Shown here: positions 13,094-21,068 of the stretch, piece after piece | Layout of the letters: the number at the start of each line of letters is the position of its first letter | How positions within the stretch are numbered: the stretch's first letter is position 1 | DNA from: Litorilinea aerophila | GTDB lineage: Bacteria > Chloroflexota > Anaerolineae > Caldilineales > Caldilineaceae | Assembly (NCBI GenBank): GCA_945897075.1 | Contig: CAMDEX010000006.1 | Coordinates: forward strand, 1 to 57,578 | Length of the DNA: 57,578 nt | Reading direction: 5' to 3' | Notes under the pieces: generated by a model | Told to the model about the DNA's origin: nothing | Seen by the model: only the letters and a program-made list of their open reading frames with translations | The model's database searches: none | Translations under genes and position numbers: made by a program

Positions 13094-14386
13094 TTACAGA
13101 TAATCCCGCAACTTACGGCTGCGGCTGGGATGGCGCAAACGGCTGAGGGCCTGGGCCTCGATCTGCCGAATACGTTCCCTCGTCACACCGAACTTCTTAC
13201 CCACCTCTTCCAGGGTGTAGCAGTAGCCGTCCACCAAGCCGAAGCGCAACTGGAGGATACGCACCTCACGCGGGGTCAGGCTGGAAAAAATTTCGTCAAT
13301 CACTTCGCGCAACAACTGCTGGCCCGCGGCATCCTGCGGGCTGTCTGCGTCCTCGTCCTCGATGAAGTCGCCCAGATAGCTGTCTTCTTCTTCGCCCACG
13401 GGCATTTCCAGGCTGAGTGGGCGCTGGCTCACGCGCATAATATGTTCTACCTTGCGCGGGGTAACGCCCAGCCCCTCGGCGATCTCTTCGGTGGTGGGGT
13501 CGCGACCCAATTCCTGCACAAGCTGGCGGCTGGTGCGGGTCAAGCGGTTGATCTGTTCGTACATATGTACAGGCACGCGGATGGTGCGCCCCTGATCGGC
13601 GATGGCCCGCGTCACGGCCTGGCGGATCCACCAGGTGGCGTAGGTGCTGAATTTGTAACCCCGCCGGTAGTCGAACTTCTTCACCGCCCGGATCAGCCCG
13701 ATGTTGCCCTCCTGAATCAGGTCCAGGAAAGGCACGCCCCGCCCCACATACTTCTTGGCGACGCTGACCACCAGACGGCTGTTGGCTTTGATCAGATGTT
13801 CGGTGGCCGATTGGCCGTCGCGCACCAGCCAGAGCAGCTTCTCGCGCTCCTCCCAGTCGTCCATCCCCTCGGAAAGGGTCTGGCGCGAATCCCGGCCCGC
13901 TTCCATACGCATGGCCAGGTCTACCTCCTCCTCCGCCGTGAGCAGGGGCACGCGACCGATCTCTTTCAAGTAGAGGCTGATCGAGTCGTCAATTTCGATC
14001 TGGCTCAGGTCAAAATCCTCTTCCTCAGTCTTGTCCCCGCTCTCTTTGATCTCCGGGATGGCGTCCTCTTTGGACTGCCCCACGGCGATACCCTGCTCAA
14101 AGAGAGTGGCGAAGATGTCCTCCAACTGTTCGATATTGTGTTCTACTTCGGGCATGAGTTTGAGAACGTCGTCATAGCTGACGAAGCCTTTGGCGCGGCC
14201 AACCTTCAAGAGATAATCCATTGTCTCCTGCGGGCTGCGCGCGACCGTCTCTTCGGAAGCGTCGGCGTCGGCCATTTCGGAGAGTTCCATCTCCTCGGCC
14301 AGCGGCTCATCCGCCTCCATCTCCATCTCCATATCCAACTCGTCCAGTTCTTCTTCTTCCGATGCAAATCGTGTCATGTCTGTCAT
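13094..14386 (-). CDS. rpoD: Primary RNA polymerase sigma factor (sigma-70)
   Basis: 430 residues. The start at 14386 is chosen because GGGGAGG lies 8 bases upstream; upstream ATGs are too close to or before it. An acidic N-terminal tail (Glu/Asp-rich, residues 5-45) is followed by region 1.1-like sequence, region 1.2 ([16 protein letters not shown]), region 2 ([43 protein letters not shown]), region 3 and region 4 with the helix-turn-helix ([20 protein letters not shown]). This is the housekeeping sigma, so -35 TTGACA and -10 TATAAT promoters are expected, and several such sites are visible in the window. Confidence 0.95.
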   Translation of the reverse strand: MTDMTRFASEEEELDELDMEMEMEADEPLAEEMELSEMADADASEETVARSPQETMDYLLKVGRAKGFVSYDDVLKLMPEVEHNIEQLEDIFATLFEQGIAVGQSKEDAIPEIKESGDKTEEEDFDLSQIEIDDSISLYLKEIGRVPLLTAEEEVDLAMRMEAGRDSRQTLSEGMDDWEEREKLLWLVRDGQSATEHLIKANSRLVVSVAKKYVGRGVPFLDLIQEGNIGLIRAVKKFDYRRGYKFSTYATWWIRQAVTRAIADQGRTIRVPVHMYEQINRLTRTSRQLVQELGRDPTTEEIAEGLGVTPRKVEHIMRVSQRPLSLEMPVGEEEDSYLGDFIEDEDADSPQDAAGQQLLREVIDEIFSSLTPREVRILQLRFGLVDGYCYTLEEVGKKFGVTRERIRQIEAQALSRLRHPSRSRKLRDYL

Positions 14387-14536
14387 CGGCATAACCTCCC
14401 CTGTGCAAGCGCTGGGTTTGGGCAAAAGTCGGATGCCCACAAATGGCAAGACCCACCGCTACGAATGGTAGCTATCTAATTTACAATAACTTCGCTAACT
14501 AGAGCGTAATGGCTTTCACAATTCCACAAATAGTAC

Positions 14537-15466
14537 TTATGCCGCTTCTTTCATATCCCAAATGCTCTCCCGGCGGGCATAGCGGCGGCTACATGCAGGA
14601 CAAGCCACCGTATTCTCCCCGTCCCACCGCAAGGGCGAGGTGCCACACTGCGGACAGCGCAAGAGCAAATGCGCATCACCCGTCTGGGTAGACGCAACCT
14701 GGGATGGCCCGTTGTTGGGTGCAGCCGCCTGTACAAAAACACTGGGCGCAAGCGGAAAGCGCCCCCCTAAACCAAAGAAAGACTGTTCGATCCCAACCAG
14801 CCGCGCCGCCGCCACCCGCTCCTTCAGTATTGGTAGACGAAAGTGGGAGACGGCAAACTGTCGGGCAATCTGTAAATCCGCTTCCACCAGCCTTTTCGTC
14901 ATCCAGTCGGGATGAAAGTCGTAGTTGAGTTGCGCAAACTCTACCGGCTCGGCGGCAAAGGGCGACCATTTCTGGCGGCCCAGCAGCCAGCGGGCGATTG
15001 CCTTCAGATTGCGTTTGTTGGCATATTCCAACACCGCCACACTTTGGCTGTGCAATACCCGGCGCAACTGGGCCAACGCTTGGGGTACATCCGCCAAATG
15101 GTGCATCACCCGCACCATCACCAGCGCATCCAACACGCCGTCAGCCAGGGGCAGTTCATAGACATTGCCTGCTACGAAAACAAAACGGGGATCGTCACCC
15201 CAGCGCGCAACTGCTTCTTGCAGCAGAGTTCTGCTATAATCAAAGAGAACAATCTGCTTGTAGCCCAGGTAGAGATCGGCCAGCCGGCCAAAGCCTGCGC
15301 CAATCTCAGCGATTCTGCGCCCGCGTGAGGGCAACAACTGGCCCAATGCGACCCGCTCGACGGCGTCTTCGTATTCCCGACCGCGGCCTCCCCAGAACTC
15401 CTTGCGGTAGCCGCTGCCTTCGTAGTCAATTACCGGTGTTGTGTTGCCTACAGTCAGATCAGTCAA
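14537..15466 (-). CDS. Class I SAM-dependent methyltransferase with C-terminal zinc ribbon
   Basis: 309 residues from a TTG start at 15466 (AGGATA about 9 bases upstream; the nearby ATG is out of frame and stops at once). Methyltransferase_11-type fold: motif I E-I-G-A-G-F-G-R near residue 55, an acidic FDYSR strand, and the motif VRVMHHL. After residue 250 a separate tail carries C-P-Q-C-G and C-P-A-C pairs, a Trm112-like zinc ribbon. The substrate cannot be told. The gene is upstream of rpoD in the same direction, with a 150-base gap. It is divergent from the thiolase gene across a 400-base region holding parS. Confidence 0.8.
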   Translation of the reverse strand: MTDLTVGNTTPVIDYEGSGYRKEFWGGRGREYEDAVERVALGQLLPSRGRRIAEIGAGFGRLADLYLGYKQIVLFDYSRTLLQEAVARWGDDPRFVFVAGNVYELPLADGVLDALVMVRVMHHLADVPQALAQLRRVLHSQSVAVLEYANKRNLKAIARWLLGRQKWSPFAAEPVEFAQLNYDFHPDWMTKRLVEADLQIARQFAVSHFRLPILKERVAAARLVGIEQSFFGLGGRFPLAPSVFVQAAAPNNGPSQVASTQTGDAHLLLRCPQCGTSPLRWDGENTVACPACSRRYARRESIWDMKEAA

Positions 15467-15488
15467 GTCATTCTATCCTGCAAGAGAT

Positions 15489-15559
15489 AACCACAAAGGC
15501 ACGAAAACACAAAGGAAATCAAATCTGGCTCTTCTTCGTGTCTTTGTGACTTTGTGGTT
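15489..15559. repeat. CACAAAGNCAC inverted repeat array, copy 1
   Basis: Left arm 15489-15515 (AACCACAAAGGCACGAAAAC...) pairs with right arm 15531-15559 (...GTCTTTGTGACTTTGTGGTT). Sister arrays at 17015-17090 and 22281-22361 have the same units and layout but different loops. Repeat-born ORFs through them encode VFVTLWF-like strings and are not genes. Confidence 0.85.
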
Positions 15560-15586
15560 CGGTCGTCTTTCACAACGGTTTTGCAA

Positions 15587-15602
15587 TGTTTCACGTGAAA
15601 CA
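15587..15602. promoter_or_regulatory. parS: parS centromere site
   Basis: The 16-base palindrome TGTTTCACGTGAAACA is an exact match to the ParB-binding consensus known from Bacillus and most other phyla. Here the dyad extends to 24 bases (15583-15606). ParB loads on such sites and spreads, recruiting SMC and ParA for chromosome segregation. parS sites usually lie close to the replication origin. parA and parB themselves are not in this window. Confidence 0.88.
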
Positions 15603-15758
15603 TTGCGTCTTTGGAAAAATGTCTTTCCATTAAAAAATGCGGGAAGGTCGATCTCTTCCGCGCACTGCGGACAGTATAGCACGCTCCTAAACCGATTTCA
15701 ATACCCAATTTGCGCTTTTTTGCACGAATGAGCAACGAATTTATTATTATACAGGCAG

Positions 15759-15837
15759 ATCAGTGAGCGCTGATTGAGTAGCCGTCAGAATCCTTCGGAT
15801 TCTGCGTCTGCGAGGCGTATCGAAATCAAGCGAACGG
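15759..15837. repeat. Half copy of the GGTTGAGTAG/GTATCGAAACC dispersed element
   Basis: The stretch CAGTGAGCGCTG...TTGAGTAGCCG...GAGGCGTATCGAAA...CAAGCGAACGGGTC is the near reverse complement of 25597-25655. Here it has a different middle, including a small TCCTTCGGA hairpin. It sits between the promoter-like site and the thiolase start. Confidence 0.75.
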
Positions 15838-15867
15838 GTCTGTTTATTCGATTTTCAGGAGGTTTCC

Positions 15868-17004
15868 ATGCGAGAAGCTGTGATCGTCGAAGCAGTGCGT
15901 ACCCCCGCCGGCAAATTGCGCGGTTCGCTCAGCCAGATCGAGCCGATTTCCCTGGCCGCGCTGGTTCTGCGCGCAGTCGTAGAGCGGGCCGGGATCAGCC
16001 CGACAGAAGTAGACGATGTGGTGATGGGCTGTGTCACCCAGACCGGGGAACAGGGAGCCAACATTGGCCGCCTGGCCGCGCTCTACGCCGGTTTCCCGGT
16101 GGAGGTTGCGGCGGTGAGTATCAACCGGATGTGCGGCTCCAGCCAGCAGGCCATCCATTTTGCAGCCCAGTCAATTATAGCCGGTGACACCGATGCGGTC
16201 ATCGCCGCCGGTATTGAGTCAATGAGCCGGGTGGCGATGGGCAGCGATTACCCGCCCCGCTTTCCCGACAACCCGCCCTATCCGCTGCTTCATCAGGGCA
16301 TTTCTGCTGAACTGATCGCCCAGAAGTGGGGATTCAGCCGCCAGGCGTTGGACGAGTACAGTTACCACAGCCACGTCAAGGCAGCCGCGGCCACGAAAGC
16401 CGGCCACTTCCAGCGCGAAATTCTGCCCATTGCAGTTGGGCACAACAGCGATGCCCGCACGCTGGACTACGACGAGGGCATCCGTTTCGAGCCGAATTGG
16501 GAGAAGATGGCCGCGCTCAAACCGGCATTCCGGGAAGACGGGGTGATCACTGCGGGCAACGCCAGCCAGATCAGCGACGGCGCGGCGGCTGTGCTGCTGA
16601 TGGAGCGCAGCCGGGCTGAAGCACTGGGGTTGAAGCCCCGCGCCCGCTTTGTCAGCCGGGTGGCGGTGGGCAGCGACCCGGAACTGATGCTCACCGGGCC
16701 GATTGCCGCCACGGAAAAGGTCTTGAAACGGGCTGGACTCTCCATCGGCCAGATGGATGTGATCGAAATCAACGAAGCCTTTGCCTCGGTCGTATTGGCC
16801 TGGGCCGCCGAGATTGAGCCGCCGCTGGAACGGGTCAATCCCAACGGGGGTGCAATTGCCCTCGGCCATCCGCTGGGCGCAACCGGGGCCAAACTGATGA
16901 CGACGCTGCTGCACGAACTGGAACGGACGGGCGGGCGCTACGGCTTGCAGACAATGTGCATCGGTCACGGACAGGCCACAGCGACAATCATCGAACGGCT
17001 GTGA
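15868..17004 (+). CDS. Acetyl-CoA C-acyltransferase (thiolase)
   Basis: 378 residues. Thiolase superfamily enzyme catalysing Claisen condensation or thiolysis of 3-ketoacyl-CoA. Catalytic residues are visible: nucleophile Cys89 in N-R-M-C-G-S-S, the N-E-A-F-A motif, His in A-L-G-H-P-L-G-A-T-G, and Cys in the C-terminal M-C-I-G-H-G. Start ATG 15868 follows AGGAGG at 6 bases. It is slightly shorter than the usual 390-400 residues, with a compact loop region. It stands alone; an inverted CACAAAG array begins 10 bases after its stop. The precise role (acetoacetyl-CoA synthesis or beta-oxidation) cannot be decided from sequence. Confidence 0.93.
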   Translation: MREAVIVEAVRTPAGKLRGSLSQIEPISLAALVLRAVVERAGISPTEVDDVVMGCVTQTGEQGANIGRLAALYAGFPVEVAAVSINRMCGSSQQAIHFAAQSIIAGDTDAVIAAGIESMSRVAMGSDYPPRFPDNPPYPLLHQGISAELIAQKWGFSRQALDEYSYHSHVKAAAATKAGHFQREILPIAVGHNSDARTLDYDEGIRFEPNWEKMAALKPAFREDGVITAGNASQISDGAAAVLLMERSRAEALGLKPRARFVSRVAVGSDPELMLTGPIAATEKVLKRAGLSIGQMDVIEINEAFASVVLAWAAEIEPPLERVNPNGGAIALGHPLGATGAKLMTTLLHELERTGGRYGLQTMCIGHGQATATIIERL

Positions 17005-17014
17005 CACAGACCCG

Positions 17015-17090
17015 AACCACAAAGACACAAAGACACGAAGAAGAAAGATTGAATTTTGCTTTTCCTTTGTGTCTTTGTGACTTCGTGGTT
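17015..17090. repeat. CACAAAGACAC inverted repeat array, copy 2
   Basis: Arms AACCACAAAGACACAAAG... and ...CTTTGTGTCTTTGTGACTTCGTGGTT flank an A/T-rich loop. It starts 10 bases after the thiolase stop and could end or stabilise that transcript. Confidence 0.85.
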
Positions 17091-17115
17091 GTTTTCTTTC
17101 TGGCGTTTTGCGCTT

Positions 17116-17144
17116 TTGACAGTCTGCCAGCCTCGTGCTAGACT
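17116..17144 (+). promoter_or_regulatory. Strong sigma-70 promoter
   Basis: -35 TTGACA (17116-17121), a 17-base spacer and -10 TAGACT (17139-17144) preceded by TGC, giving an extended -10. Expected start near 17151. It drives the small RNA/leader unit that ends in the terminator at 17304-17332, ahead of the paiB-argC genes. Confidence 0.75.
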
Positions 17145-17150
17145 TGCACA

Positions 17151-17330
17151 GTCGCGTCCAATCATTCGGCGATTCCGGTGTATGATGAACCAGAATGAAA
17201 GTTGTATCAGCCAATTGAGGAAAAGCCCTGAGCAGTAGCCAGACAGTGTCTGGACCTTTGCGCGTGGGCAGGGTGCAAGTGTTTCACCCCAGCTATGCAA
17301 GGCTCTCCGGACGGAGGGCCTTTTTTGTTT
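17151..17330 (+). ncRNA. Candidate small RNA or attenuator leader upstream of the paiB-arg genes
   Basis: A consensus promoter and an intrinsic terminator lie about 180 bases apart with no convincing gene between. Visible structure: hairpin CCAGACAGTGTCTGG near 17241, a GGGTG...CACCC hairpin near 17267-17289 that could compete with pairing to the earlier GCCCTG, and the terminator. A 17-codon ORF exists (MNQNESCISQLRKSPEQ) but has no clear ribosome site and is not Arg-rich. I could not match it to 6S RNA, SAM, TPP, cobalamin, glycine or T-box leaders. It may be a free sRNA or a leader controlling the downstream genes. Confidence 0.4.
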
Positions 17331-17332
17331 GC
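17304..17332 (+). terminator. Intrinsic terminator of the 17.2-kb leader/sRNA
   Basis: AAGGCTCTCCG pairs with CGGAGGGCCTT (one G-T pair), followed at once by a run of six T. It lies about 140 bases before the paiB-like start. Confidence 0.85.
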
Positions 17333-17471
17333 CATACGAAATCAGCGATCTGTGTGTAAACACGGATAAAAGAGAACACAGACGAATCGAGTTCTTATCC
17401 GTCTTCTTTTCCATCTGTCTTTACAAGTATTCTGGTTCCGGCTTGGCCGGGTTAGGTAAAAACTTCTTCCG

Positions 17472-18107
17472 ATGTATACGCCACCCTTCAATCGGGAAAA
17501 TGATAGCGCCGTCCTGCACCGGATGATGCGGGCCAACAGCTTTGCCACCCTCGTCACCAGCGATGGCGGCGCACCCGTTGCCACCCATCTGCCTGTTCTG
17601 CTGCGACCAGAACAGGGCGCATGGGGCGTTCTGGTCGCGCATCTGGCGCGGGCCAATCCCCAATGGCGACATTTTCAGCCGGGGCGGGAGGCGCTGGTCA
17701 TCTTTCAGGACGCCCACGCCTACATTTCGCCCTCCTTCTACACGCCCGGTTTCAGTGTGCCCACCTGGAATTACAGCGCGGTCCACGCCTACGGCATTGC
17801 GCAGATTGTGGATGAACCGGCGGCTGTAATGGCGATGCTGGACGGGTTGGTGGGGGTCTACGAAAATGGCCGGCCCGCCCCCTACGCGCCGGATTGGAGC
17901 GACGAGCGGGCCGTCAAATTGACCGGCGGCATTGTGGCGTTTACGATTGAGATCACCCGGCTGGAGGGGAAGCGCAAACTCAGCCAGAACCGCAGTGTTG
18001 CTGACCGGCAGGGGGTGATCGACGCTTTGCAGGACGGAAACCCAGACGAACGAAAAGTAGCCGCGGCGATGGCGGCAGACCTGACAGACCTTCAGGAGGC
18101 AGATTAA
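17472..18107 (+). CDS. PaiB-like FMN-binding protein
   Basis: 211 residues with the split-barrel fold of the PaiB family (FMN-binding, once described as negative regulator of sporulation and protease genes in Bacillus). Signatures: M-Y-T-P-P-F at the start, A-T-L-V-T-S-D near 25, H-L-P-V-L, the H-x-A-R-x-N-P-Q-W element near 55, a P-x-W-N-Y-S-A-V-H-x-Y segment near 100, and K-L-S-Q-N-R near the C-terminus. Its TAA is directly followed by the ATG of argC, so the two are surely co-transcribed. A role in arginine synthesis is unproven; it may be a flavin-linked regulator or a chance neighbour. Confidence 0.88.
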   Translation: MYTPPFNRENDSAVLHRMMRANSFATLVTSDGGAPVATHLPVLLRPEQGAWGVLVAHLARANPQWRHFQPGREALVIFQDAHAYISPSFYTPGFSVPTWNYSAVHAYGIAQIVDEPAAVMAMLDGLVGVYENGRPAPYAPDWSDERAVKLTGGIVAFTIEITRLEGKRKLSQNRSVADRQGVIDALQDGNPDERKVAAAMAADLTDLQEAD

Positions 18108-19142
18108 ATGTACAAAGCAGGCATTGCCGGCGCGTCCGGCTATACAGGCTACGAACTGCTCAAACTGATCCACCGCCACCCCCAGTTGGAGGTGGGCTGG
18201 CTGACCAGCGAGAGCAGCGCGGGCGGCGTCTACAGCGATCTCTACCCGGTGGATTGGGACTATCCGCTCATTTCCCTGGAAGATGGCCTGGCTCGGGTGG
18301 GCGAGGTGGATGTGGTCTTCCTCTGTCTGCCCCACGCCGCGTCGATGCAGGCGGTCAAGTCCTTCTACGACACTGGCATCCTGGCTATCGACCTGAGCGC
18401 TGATTTTCGCCTGGCTGATCCGGCGATCTACACCCGCTGGTATGGGCTGGAACACACGGCCCAGGAGCTTTTGCAGGTGGCCCGCTACGGTCTGTGCGAA
18501 CTCTACCGGGAGCAGATCCGGGGCGGACAACTGATCGCCGTGCCCGGCTGCTACCCAACGAGCGTCAATCTGGGGCTGTATCCTTTGGCGAAGGCGGGCT
18601 GGCTGGGCGAGCGGGTGATTGTGGATTCCAAGAGCGGCGTCTCCGGTGCGGGGCGCAAACCGAAGCTTGACTATCACTTTGTCGAGGCCAACGAAAATAT
18701 CACACCCTACAGCGTGGGCTACCGTCACCGCCACGTGGCCGAGATGGAGCAGGTGCTCAACAGTGCCAACGGCACAGCGCACCAGACCCGCTTTCTCTTC
18801 ACACCCCATCTGCTGCCGGTGAACCGGGGCATTCTCAGCACAATCTACGTGGACGTGCCCGCCGGTGTGACTGAAGATGAAATTCGGGGTCTGTATACCG
18901 AGAGTTATGACGGCGAACCCTTTATCCATCTGATTCCAGCGGGCAAGCAGGCCAGTCTGGGCCACACTGTCCACACGAATCGCTGCGCTATCGCCATCAC
19001 GCCCGCGGACCCGTCGCGGCCCAACGGCACGGAATATATCGTCACCGCCAGCCTGGACAATCTGATCAAAGGGGCGAGCGGACAGGCGTTGCAGAACTTT
19101 AATATCGTAAAAGGTCTGGACGAGACCGCCGGACTGCTCTGA
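18108..19142 (+). CDS. argC: N-acetyl-gamma-glutamyl-phosphate reductase
   Basis: 344 residues, normal length. It reduces N-acetylglutamyl phosphate to the semialdehyde with NADPH, step three of arginine synthesis. It begins with the Rossmann motif G-A-S-G-Y-T-G-Y-E and has the catalytic Cys148 in V-P-G-C-Y-P-T, then K-S-G-V-S-G-A-G-R and the H-R-H segment. AGGAGG lies 8 bases before the ATG. It is placed with argB, argD, an argA-like gene and carA downstream. Confidence 0.96.
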   Translation: MYKAGIAGASGYTGYELLKLIHRHPQLEVGWLTSESSAGGVYSDLYPVDWDYPLISLEDGLARVGEVDVVFLCLPHAASMQAVKSFYDTGILAIDLSADFRLADPAIYTRWYGLEHTAQELLQVARYGLCELYREQIRGGQLIAVPGCYPTSVNLGLYPLAKAGWLGERVIVDSKSGVSGAGRKPKLDYHFVEANENITPYSVGYRHRHVAEMEQVLNSANGTAHQTRFLFTPHLLPVNRGILSTIYVDVPAGVTEDEIRGLYTESYDGEPFIHLIPAGKQASLGHTVHTNRCAIAITPADPSRPNGTEYIVTASLDNLIKGASGQALQNFNIVKGLDETAGLL

Positions 19143-19146
19143 AATT

Positions 19147-19219
19147 AGCCACGGATGAACACTGATAAACACAGATGGGCACGGATTCACTCCGCGTTCA
19201 TCCGTGTTCATCAGTGGCT
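19147..19219. repeat. Inverted array of GATGAACAC-like units after argC
   Basis: Starts 4 bases after the argC stop. The left arm AGCCACGGATGAACACTGAT... pairs with the right arm ...TCCGTGTTCATCAGTGGCT. It separates argC from the rRNA methyltransferase gene. Confidence 0.8.
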
Positions 19220-19248
19220 CAAAAGACTTTTTGCAATGGAGCCACTGA

Positions 19249-20022
19249 TTGACACAGATATTTTTGGAGGGCCAGGTCTCGGTGGCCGCGGCGTTGCAGT
19301 CGCCCTTTCGGGATGTGCAGGTGGTCTACGTGCGGGCGGATCGGGACGACAAGGCGCTGCGTTGGCTCGAACACCGGGCGCGCGAAGCCGGTGTGCCCAT
19401 CGAACGCAAGACGGGCGAGGCGATAGACGCCCTGGCCGAAGGGAGCAGCCACGGCGGGGTGGTGGCGCTGGTGGGGGAGCGGCGCACTGTCGGGTTGGCC
19501 GATCTACTGCCCGCTGACCGGCCCGCGTTTGTGGTGATGCTGGACGGGATCGAAGACCCCTTCAACTTCGGCCAAGCCGTGCGTTCGCTCTATGCGGCCG
19601 GGGTAGATGGGCTGGTGCTGCGTCCACGCAACTGGCTGAGCGCGGCGGGAACGGTGGCCCGCTCCTCGGCTGGCGCGTCGGAATTGATCCCGACAGCCAT
19701 TGCGGAGACAGCCGAGAGTGCGGCCACCTTTTTTCAACAGGCCGGGCTTGCCATCGCCTGCGCGGCTGAAGACGATGCTGTACCGGTTTTCCAGGCCGAC
19801 CTGACCCGACCCCTTTTCCTGCTCATCGGCGGGGAAAAGCGGGGCATCACCCGCTCTTTTCTGCGCCAGACCGACCTGCGCCTGGAGATTCCCTACGCAC
19901 GGGAGTTTCGTCAATCCCTGGGCGTCACCGCCGCCGCGGCGATTTTGGGATATGAAGTGATGCGGCAGAGGGGAGAAGGGATGACAGGAAGAAGGGAGGA
20001 AGGGATGATGGATGTGCCGTAG
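19249..20022 (+). CDS. TrmH/SpoU family RNA 2'-O-methyltransferase
   Basis: 257 residues from TTG 19249 with GGAG 7 bases upstream. Domains: a short L30e-like substrate-binding N-terminal part (residues 5-80), then the knotted SPOUT domain. Motif 1 is L-D-G-I-E-D-P-F-N-F-G (near 101), motif 2 is F-L-L-I-G-G-E-K-R-G (near 188), and motif 3 is L-R-L-E-I-P-Y...S-L-G-V-T-A-A-A-A-I. It should methylate a ribose in rRNA or tRNA (RlmB-like). The last 20 residues (RGEGMTGRREEG...) come from a GGGAAGGAGG purine repeat and look like a repeat-borne extension. It sits between argC and argB. Confidence 0.88.
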   Translation: MTQIFLEGQVSVAAALQSPFRDVQVVYVRADRDDKALRWLEHRAREAGVPIERKTGEAIDALAEGSSHGGVVALVGERRTVGLADLLPADRPAFVVMLDGIEDPFNFGQAVRSLYAAGVDGLVLRPRNWLSAAGTVARSSAGASELIPTAIAETAESAATFFQQAGLAIACAAEDDAVPVFQADLTRPLFLLIGGEKRGITRSFLRQTDLRLEIPYAREFRQSLGVTAAAAILGYEVMRQRGEGMTGRREEGMMDVP

Positions 20023-20126
20023 TCGGACATCTATCCGATATCCGGTCTGTCAATCGTTTCTCTGCGCCTCCGCGTCTCTGCGGGAGATTATTCGGTTTTA
20101 CAATCGGTACATTGAAGGAACAAAAC

Positions 20127-20945
20127 GTGACTGAACAGAACAAACCACAAACAATTGAAATAACCCCGTCCGCTGAGGAGCGCTATGTCGTCGTGCTGAA
20201 AATCGGCGGCAATGAACTGGACGACGACACCTTTTTGTACGGTCTGGCCCAGGCCGTGCGCTCCCTGCAAGAGGGGGGCAAGCAGGTGGTGATTGTACAC
20301 GGCGGCGGCAAGGCCATCGCCGATCTCCAGGCCAAACTGGGCTTGAAGACCCAATTTCTCGACGGTCTGCGCATCACCAGCGAGGCGGATGTGGATGTGG
20401 TGGAGATGGTGCTGAGCGGGCTGATCAACAAACGCATCGTGCGCGCCCTGCTTAACGAACACATCCAGGCCGCGGGTATTAGCGGCGTGGACAACGGCAC
20501 TGTCTATGTGGAAAAGATGTGGCATCCGCTGGGCGATCTGGGCCGCGTGGGCGAGATTCAGGACGTGGACCTACGCCTGCTCAAAGCGCTCTTCGCCGCC
20601 GATATTGTGCCGGTGATCAGCCCGGTCAGCTTTGGGGCCTTCGACGGCAAGAGCTACAACGTCAACGCCGATCACGTGGCCGCGGCCGTGGCAGCCAAAC
20701 TGGGCGCGATCCGCCTCGTCTTTGTGAGCAACGTCCCCGGTGTCCTCATCGCTGACCGGGTGATTCGGGCCGTCACCGCGGACCAGGCCGAGTCGTGGAT
20801 TGCCGACGGCAATATCTTCGGCGGAATGGTGCCCAAAGTTAGGAGCGCCATCGAAGCGGTCAGGAGCGGCGTGGCCCAGGCGGTGATTACAAACATCGCG
20901 GGCGTATTGGAGGAGAGCGGGACGGGGATTATTGGAGGAAAGTAG
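20127..20945 (+). CDS. argB: Acetylglutamate kinase
   Basis: 272 residues from GTG 20127; AAGGAA ends 6 bases upstream, which decides against the earlier TTG. Amino-acid kinase family: K-I-G-G-N-E-L near 25, V-H-G-G-G-K near 58, the N-x-D-x-x-A-A-A-V-A segment near 180, and a final K-V-R-S-A-I-E-A-V. It phosphorylates N-acetylglutamate, the step before ArgC. It lacks the N-terminal helix of arginine-inhibited hexameric enzymes as far as can be seen. The stop codon is followed directly by an AGAGATTG repeat array. Confidence 0.93.
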   Translation: MTEQNKPQTIEITPSAEERYVVVLKIGGNELDDDTFLYGLAQAVRSLQEGGKQVVIVHGGGKAIADLQAKLGLKTQFLDGLRITSEADVDVVEMVLSGLINKRIVRALLNEHIQAAGISGVDNGTVYVEKMWHPLGDLGRVGEIQDVDLRLLKALFAADIVPVISPVSFGAFDGKSYNVNADHVAAAVAAKLGAIRLVFVSNVPGVLIADRVIRAVTADQAESWIADGNIFGGMVPKVRSAIEAVRSGVAQAVITNIAGVLEESGTGIIGGK

Positions 20946-21049
20946 GAGACTGAGAGATTGAGAGATTGAGAGATTGGGAGATTGGGAGATTCGACGGAAT
21001 CCCTCAATCTCTCAATCCCCTAATCTCCTAATCCCTTAATCTCCCAATC
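20946..21049. repeat. Inverted array of GAGATTG/CAATCTC units between argB and argD
   Basis: The left half (20946-20992) is tandem GAGATTGA/GGAGATTG. The right half (21001-21049) is tandem CAATCTCT/TAATCCC units in the opposite sense. It fills the whole intergenic space up to the argD ribosome-binding site AGGAGAG. Confidence 0.88.
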
Positions 21050-21068
21050 AACCACAGGAGAGAAAGTC

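Larger units (their letters stand above)
15467..15867. other. Gene-free divergent region: repeat hairpin, parS, promoter, dispersed element
   Basis: From left to right: a CACAAAG/CTTTGTG inverted array (15489-15559), the parS palindrome (15583-15606), an AT-richer stretch, a promoter-like pair TTGCAC (15720-15725) and TATTAT (15742-15747) reading toward the thiolase, then a copy of a dispersed element (15759-15837) also present at 25511-25655. The thiolase ribosome-binding site AGGAGG ends the region. No gene was recognised. Confidence 0.75.

Noticed and set aside
15463..15735. Small proteins rich in FFVSLCLCG or VFVTLWF strings near CACAAAG arrays
   Set aside because: Repeat-borne open frames; the same strings arise wherever the array occurs and no ribosome-binding site fits.
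17151..17330. Known riboswitch or T-box for the arginine genes
   Set aside because: No match to the conserved cores of the classes I know; kept as unassigned RNA.
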